Assembly (NCBI GenBank): GCA_023453795.1
Contig: JAEXSP010000007.1
Location: 186,001 to 250,000, forward strand
Direction of reading: 5' to 3'
DNA length: 64,000 nt
Source of the DNA: Bacillota bacterium
Lineage (GTDB): Bacteria > Bacillota > Clostridia > Acetivibrionales > JAEXSP01
Position 1 is the stretch's first letter, and every line of letters starts with the position of its first letter. Positions 59,725-64,000 of the stretch are shown here, in pieces. Position numbers and translations under genes: made by a program. Below the pieces are notes generated by a model. That model was not told the origin of the DNA. It saw only the letters and a program-made list of their open reading frames with translations, and did not search any database.

Positions 59725-60615
59725 TTATGCTTTATAATAATATACCTTCCCGTTTTCAGCCGAATAGCTGACTTCTCCTTTATTGCACAAGTAAGAGATG
59801 AATGAGGACATGGAAGAAAAGTTGATATGGTATTGCCTGTAGCTTACTTGAAGGCTATTAAGAACAATGAGGCTTTCCAGAAGCTCCTCCTTGGAATGCG
59901 GCTTATCAAGCAGTTCAAGAATTTGAAACAGATAATCGTTTATGTTATCCTTGTTCCTTGTCGCAAGTCTCCTGATTTTATCAGGGGAATAAGCTTCTTC
60001 GGAGTGACTTACGACAAAATAGTCCGAATCAATTTCCATAATTCTATCCAGTGTCTTAAGGCTTTCCTCAATATTGAAAAGGTATGGAAAAGAGTACTTT
60101 TCAAGAACGGTTTCACTGAAAATTGAGTCTCCGAGGAAGCACACCCTGTCTTTTGTTATCAAACCTATTCCTTCGGGTGAATGACCTTTAAGCTGTATGA
60201 TTTCAAATTTTTCATCGTTTATTTTTATCTCTCCGTAATCCGGAACAAAGTCTACATAGGTTTCCTTGCAGTCATCTTTCAGCTCCTTGACAGGCAATGA
60301 ACTGAAAAGCATATTTGCCCTAAGATCCAGGTTTTCTATATAAAGCTTTTCTTTTGCAGATGCATAAATAACGCTTCCGGTATATGTTTCACGAAAATAA
60401 GAATTTCCCCCGCAGTGATCCGGGTGGCTATGAGTGTTCAATATATATTTTGGGTGCAGGCTGCTTCCGGAAAGCACTGCATCTATTTTCCTTGCGGCAG
60501 AGCTGTTTATTCCCGTATCGACAAGAAGGCAGTTTTTGTTCTTGTAAGCAAATACCCCAATATTTGTAGGGGAATTGATATAGTAAGTGTTTCCGTTAAT
60601 TTTGTTAAGCTGCAT
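59725..60615 (-). CDS. MBL-fold metallo-hydrolase
   Basis: A 296-residue beta-lactamase-fold hydrolase: HSHPDHCGG (about 61-69), LKGHSPEGIGL and FLGDSIF motifs bind two metals. Substrate unknown. GGAGGTAAATC precedes ATG on the minus strand. Convergent with mtaD, divergent from the flagellin gene. Confidence 0.9.
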   Translation of the reverse strand: MQLNKINGNTYYINSPTNIGVFAYKNKNCLLVDTGINSSAARKIDAVLSGSSLHPKYILNTHSHPDHCGGNSYFRETYTGSVIYASAKEKLYIENLDLRANMLFSSLPVKELKDDCKETYVDFVPDYGEIKINDEKFEIIQLKGHSPEGIGLITKDRVCFLGDSIFSETVLEKYSFPYLFNIEESLKTLDRIMEIDSDYFVVSHSEEAYSPDKIRRLATRNKDNINDYLFQILELLDKPHSKEELLESLIVLNSLQVSYRQYHINFSSMSSFISYLCNKGEVSYSAENGKVYYYKA

Positions 60616-60754
60616 GTTGATTTACCTCCATACTGCCATTTTAACAATTGAGGGGTTCTAAGGCAAGCATATTTGGACCATACTGTGTTTGATTTAATCA
60701 GTAAAATTATGTATAATATAGTTAACGGTATTTTTGGCGGTAGGGGGGATTCTT

Positions 60755-61594
60755 ATGCTTTTCGGTTTTGATGCCATGATTCTGGGAATGAGCAGTATGA
60801 TGAGATATAGGATGAATTATGGCGCTGATCTGATGAAACATTTGTCATCGGGTTCCAGAATATGCAGTGCAGCGGATGATCCTGCGGGCTTATGCATATC
60901 GCAAGGCATGAGAGCTCAAATCAGAGGCCTGAACCAAGCATCAAGAAATGTTCAGGATACAGTGTCCATGCTTCAGGTTGCTGACGGTAATCTGGATCAA
61001 ACACATAGCATACTTCAAAGATTAAAAGAACTTGTTGTACAAGCTTCAAATGATACTAATTCAACAACAGACAGAGCTAACATTCAGACCGAAATAGACG
61101 AGCTTGTAAAGGAAGTCTCAAGGATATCCACTTCGGCTAATTTCAATACAAAGAATCTTCTTGACGGAAGCCTTTCGTCAGGCGGCAACGGTATGACTGT
61201 TCAAATTGGTGCAAATGCCGGCGAAAGCCAACAAATATTTATAGAGGATATGGGTGCGACAGCTCTGGGGATAGATGGCATAAATGTGGTAGGAGCATCA
61301 GGGACCGCAATATCCGGTTTCATAACCACTGTTGATGCTGCAATAGAAAAGGTTTCAACACAAAGAGCTTATATTGGAGCCAAACAGAATGTGCTTGAAA
61401 TGAGGATCGATTACCTGGATACAACAGCCATAAACCTTCAGGATGCTGAATCAAGAATCAGCGATACGGATATGGCCCAGACCATGATGGAATATACAAA
61501 GAATAATATTCTGCTACAGGCACTGCAGACAATGATGGCTCAGGCTATGAATTCCCACAAGGAAATGGTTTATATGCTGCTGCAAAGTCTCTAG
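60755..61594 (+). CDS. divergent flagellin-like protein
   Basis: A 279-residue flagellin. The N-terminal D0/D1 is atypical (MLFGFDAMILGMSSMMRYRM, Met-rich) but LSSGSRI, DDPAGL, QIRGLNQASRNVQDTVSMLQ, LKELVVQASNDTN and NFNTKNLLDG are typical; the C-terminus has AESRISDTDMAQTMMEYTKNNIL. ATG 60755 follows AGGGGGG. The gene is alone, with no other flagellar genes near and no clear SigD promoter; TATAAT (60715-60720) suggests sigma-A control. Confidence 0.87.
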   Translation: MLFGFDAMILGMSSMMRYRMNYGADLMKHLSSGSRICSAADDPAGLCISQGMRAQIRGLNQASRNVQDTVSMLQVADGNLDQTHSILQRLKELVVQASNDTNSTTDRANIQTEIDELVKEVSRISTSANFNTKNLLDGSLSSGGNGMTVQIGANAGESQQIFIEDMGATALGIDGINVVGASGTAISGFITTVDAAIEKVSTQRAYIGAKQNVLEMRIDYLDTTAINLQDAESRISDTDMAQTMMEYTKNNILLQALQTMMAQAMNSHKEMVYMLLQSL

Positions 61595-61601
61595 GATAAG
61601 A

Positions 61602-61633
61602 AGTCTCGATATTAAGTTGATTCGGGCTTTTTG
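61602..61633 (+). terminator. possible terminator after the flagellin gene
   Basis: AGTCTCGA / TTCGGGCT with G-T pairs, then TTTTTG. Confidence 0.5.
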
Positions 61634-61707
61634 TTTTTTGCTGCATAAGTTGTTTAGTATTTATAAATTATTGATGAAACAATTATTATTTTAAGGCAGA
61701 GTGTAAA

Positions 61708-62361
61708 ATGAACAGCGCAAAAGAAAAAGCAATTTTATTTCCCAAAATTCCAAAACAGTTAGAAGCGTTTGATCTATCTAAAATCAATATCCAAGATGAA
61801 GATGCATTCTCAACAAAGGTAATCTCGGACTGTACAATCGATAACCAGGAAGCAGAAAATGTCATATTCAAACAAACCGTATTCAAAAATGTATCATTTA
61901 AAGAAGTGCATTTCAAGTCAATCGACTTAACGGATGTCCGTTTTGAAAACTGCGATTTTTCAAATGCGGATTTAAACGGGGCAATCATCCATAGAACAGA
62001 ATTTATCGACTGTAAAATCGTCGGTACAAATCTTTGTGACGCTACATTCCGTAATGTCAAATTCTATAAGTGCTGCGGAAAGTATGCCTTTTTTCGTTCA
62101 TCAAGCTTTGGACAGGTAATATATGAAGAATGCATGCTTCGGCATGCTGATTTCAGTGAATCTAACTTTTCGTGCATCCTTTTTGACAGTTCTGATCTGC
62201 AGCAAACGCAGATGTCAGGCGTTAAACTGAAGGGTATTGATTTAAGCAGCTGCGATATAGAGGGAATGAGCGTCAGAATTGAGGATCTATCCGACGCAAT
62301 TGTTTCGCCTGCTCAGGCGGTATTTCTGGCTAAAAAAATGGGCTTAATTATAAAGGAATAG
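61708..62361 (+). CDS. pentapeptide-repeat protein
   Basis: A 217-residue pentapeptide-repeat protein. The A(D/N)LXX-like pattern is loose (VIFKQTVFKNVSF, DLTDVRFENCDFSNADLNGA, LRHADFSESNFS), forming a right-handed beta-helix (about residues 40-200). Family members include Qnr/YjbI-like; the target is unknown. ATG 61708 follows AAGGCAGAGTG. Confidence 0.82.
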   Translation: MNSAKEKAILFPKIPKQLEAFDLSKINIQDEDAFSTKVISDCTIDNQEAENVIFKQTVFKNVSFKEVHFKSIDLTDVRFENCDFSNADLNGAIIHRTEFIDCKIVGTNLCDATFRNVKFYKCCGKYAFFRSSSFGQVIYEECMLRHADFSESNFSCILFDSSDLQQTQMSGVKLKGIDLSSCDIEGMSVRIEDLSDAIVSPAQAVFLAKKMGLIIKE

Positions 62362-62380
62362 AAGGAATACGGAGGACCTA

Positions 62381-62632
62381 ATGGGTAAATTATCGGATCT
62401 GCCGAATATAAGCAAGGTAACGGAAGGGAAATTGATCGAAGCAGGAATTGAAAGCATCGAGCAGCTTAAAGAAATAGGAAGCAGGAACGCTTTTATCCGT
62501 ATTCGGGTCAATGACCCTACAGCCTGCTTACATATGCTGTACGGTTTGGAAGGTGCAGTAGAGGGAATAAGGGATAAATTTCTCTCGCCTGAAACAAAAG
62601 AAGAACTTAAAACATTTTATCGGTCACTTTAG
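62381..62632 (+). CDS. TfoX C-terminal-domain protein
   Basis: An 83-residue TfoX_C domain (LPNISKVTEGKLIEAGIESIEQLKEIGS) without the N-terminal domain. In some bacteria TfoX acts in competence; stand-alone C-domains are of unclear role. GGAGGACCTA precedes ATG. It lies 20 bp after the pentapeptide gene. Confidence 0.87.
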   Translation: MGKLSDLPNISKVTEGKLIEAGIESIEQLKEIGSRNAFIRIRVNDPTACLHMLYGLEGAVEGIRDKFLSPETKEELKTFYRSL

Positions 62633-62687
62633 AAACATGAGTACAGCAGTGTAAAATCATTTATTTAATTTGATGGGAGAGAACAGG

Positions 62688-63134
62688 ATGAATAAAGTCA
62701 GGAGGATGAAGTTTGACGAACTGGATAAGCTGTTGGAGCTTTATAAGCACCTTAATCCTGAAGACATGGACATGACGGGGTCGGATTATATCAAGAGAGT
62801 ATGGCAGGATATTTGTGAAGACCCGAATATCATATACTTTGTTATCGAAGAGGATGATTTACTTGTTTCCTCATGCAACATTTCAATAATCAAAAACCTG
62901 ACCAGACAAGGAAGGCCTTATGGACTGATCGAAAATGTTGTAACTCATAAGGATTATAGAAAAAGAGGCTATGGTAAAGCAGTGCTGCAAAAAGCGATTG
63001 AAGCTGCAAAGGAAAGAAATTGCTATAAGGTGATGCTTATGACGTCCAGGAAGGAAGAGAGCACACTGCGGTTTTATGAGGAAGCCGGGTTTGAAAGAGG
63101 AACTAAAACAGGATTTGTACATAAACTGAAATAA
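62688..63134 (+). CDS. GNAT family N-acetyltransferase
   Basis: A 148-residue GNAT: acetyl-CoA motif A VVTHKDYRKRGYGKAVLQKAI near residue 83-103, RFYEEAGFERG near the C-terminus. Substrate unknown. ATG 62688 follows GGGAGA; an earlier start has no binding site. Confidence 0.88.
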   Translation: MNKVRRMKFDELDKLLELYKHLNPEDMDMTGSDYIKRVWQDICEDPNIIYFVIEEDDLLVSSCNISIIKNLTRQGRPYGLIENVVTHKDYRKRGYGKAVLQKAIEAAKERNCYKVMLMTSRKEESTLRFYEEAGFERGTKTGFVHKLK

Positions 63135-63135
63135 A

Positions 63136-63879
63136 TTAAATGAACTCTGCTTTATCCACAAGAAGATAATCATATCTGGTGTGTATGAATTCCAGGACTT
63201 TCTCTGCTATTACGATATGGCCTTCCTTATTGGGGTGGATACCGTCAGCACAAAGAAATTTGGTGAAGTCGGGATATTTCAGAAAAGCCCCTCGGATGTC
63301 TATCCATTTTGTGCGGGTTTCTTCGGCTACTTTGATTATAATGGAATTATACCTTTCCTGCCACCAATATATTTTTGTTACACTGCCCAGCCATTTGAGG
63401 ATGTTTGATTCGGCCGACGGGTCGTTTTTGCTTACCCACTTAAAATATTTGTCGGCATTTAATGGGGGAAGAGTCATCAGAACAGGTATAATTCTGCGGT
63501 TCTTAAGAAAATCAATCGATTCCCTTAAAAGCTTTTCAAACATTCCAAAATCGGTTTTTGGTAAATGCTCTGCATCCGGATCCTCTGATATTTTATTCCA
63601 GTCAAAGTCGCAGTCGTTTCCGCCATATTCAATAAGGACTATGTCAGGACTGTCTTTTACCGTATCATTTTTAAGCCTGCTTATTCCCTTGATAAGGGTA
63701 TTGCCAAAACGGGCAGTATTAGATACAATGCCGTTTAACTTGCTTTGCAGTATGGATACATAATTGTTCTCAAGCAAGGTATATTTTTTTTTCTCCTCAT
63801 CATAAATGACTCCCTTTGAAATAGAATCACCGGTTACTAAATATTTATATCCAATTTTATTTTTTAAAGATTCGTTCAT
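63136..63879 (-). CDS. SGNH/GDSL-type hydrolase
   Basis: A 247-residue SGNH hydrolase: TGDSISKG block I (about 16-23), GGND block III (about 85-88) and DGIHPNKEGH block V (about 212-221). Likely an esterase or acyl hydrolase in the cytosol, without signal peptide. GGGGTGG precedes ATG on the minus strand. Convergent with the GNAT gene, one base apart. Confidence 0.88.
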   Translation of the reverse strand: MNESLKNKIGYKYLVTGDSISKGVIYDEEKKKYTLLENNYVSILQSKLNGIVSNTARFGNTLIKGISRLKNDTVKDSPDIVLIEYGGNDCDFDWNKISEDPDAEHLPKTDFGMFEKLLRESIDFLKNRRIIPVLMTLPPLNADKYFKWVSKNDPSAESNILKWLGSVTKIYWWQERYNSIIIKVAEETRTKWIDIRGAFLKYPDFTKFLCADGIHPNKEGHIVIAEKVLEFIHTRYDYLLVDKAEFI

Positions 63880-63963
63880 AAAACCACCCCAAATGAAATT
63901 ACAAAAACCTGCTTATAATCAGTATAGAAAGGTGTTTCTCAAATGTCAATACACATATTTTAT

Positions 63964-64000
63964 TTTATAAAGGGGCTCCGACTGGAAACCCCTTTATAAA
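63964..64000. terminator. terminator at the right edge
   Basis: TTTATAAAGGGG (63964-63975) / CCCCTTTATAAA (63989-64000), 12-bp perfect stem with 13-base loop. Confidence 0.75.

Overview
The window reads as a chromosomal segment of an anaerobic, spore-forming, low-GC Firmicute of class Clostridia, most likely near the Ruminiclostridium/Acetivibrio group. This rests on a T-box leader, a Spo0E-like phosphatase, BlaI/BlaR-type regulation, an ANTAR/PII pair, a nickel-pincer (lar) cluster and Clostridia-style pur and guaA loci. The genus is inference; no rRNA or tRNA gene was seen.

1-12 kb: a truncated gene, thioredoxin, a DivIVA-domain protein, then a T-box leader driving an Lrp/AsnC regulator, an aminotransferase and a Cof-type HAD phosphatase. 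A 50-residue Spo0E-like gene follows on the minus strand. A two-HTH regulator, a PII protein and a divergent ANTAR protein come next; both PII and ANTAR have leaders with terminator-like hairpins. prfB follows with an intact programmed +1 frameshift, then ppnP, then blaI-blaR1.

11-20 kb: two divergent permease/DUF362 modules share an intergenic region holding two perfect copies of the palindrome found at the blaI promoter, so BlaI probably controls them. The sensor domain of the BlaR1 protein is a LytM/M23-like fold that has lost metal and catalytic residues. The right module runs into larE, a DUF2520 gene, larB, larC and a radical SAM gene. There is no larA in the window.

21.7-35.9 kb: a 14.1-kb integrated element sits at the 3' end of guaA, bounded by an 11-bp duplication of the guaA end (GAGTGGGAATA). 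It carries an integrase, two repressor/Cro-like regions, an AlpA-type protein, a primase-helicase followed by an iteron-flanked AT-rich stretch (likely origin), a sigma-like factor, small and large terminase genes and a tape-measure gene. It has no recognisable portal, capsid, protease, tail-tube or lysis gene, so it looks like a phage satellite or a strongly reduced prophage.

36-43 kb: an AT-rich accessory stretch with two unknown genes, an SLH-like lipoprotein, a broken GNAT gene, a possible DUF2262 protein, a 905-residue SF2 helicase with two predicted membrane helices, and a heptad-repeat coiled coil.

43-64 kb: core genes. These are an AEC transporter, the purE-F-M-N-H-D operon, nadD-yqeK-LytR_C-rsfS-leuS, a CorA transporter (possibly starting at AUA), a HAD phosphatase, an HTH-methyltransferase next to an MTA/SAH deaminase, an MBL hydrolase, an orphan flagellin, a pentapeptide-repeat protein, a TfoX-C protein, a GNAT and an SGNH hydrolase.
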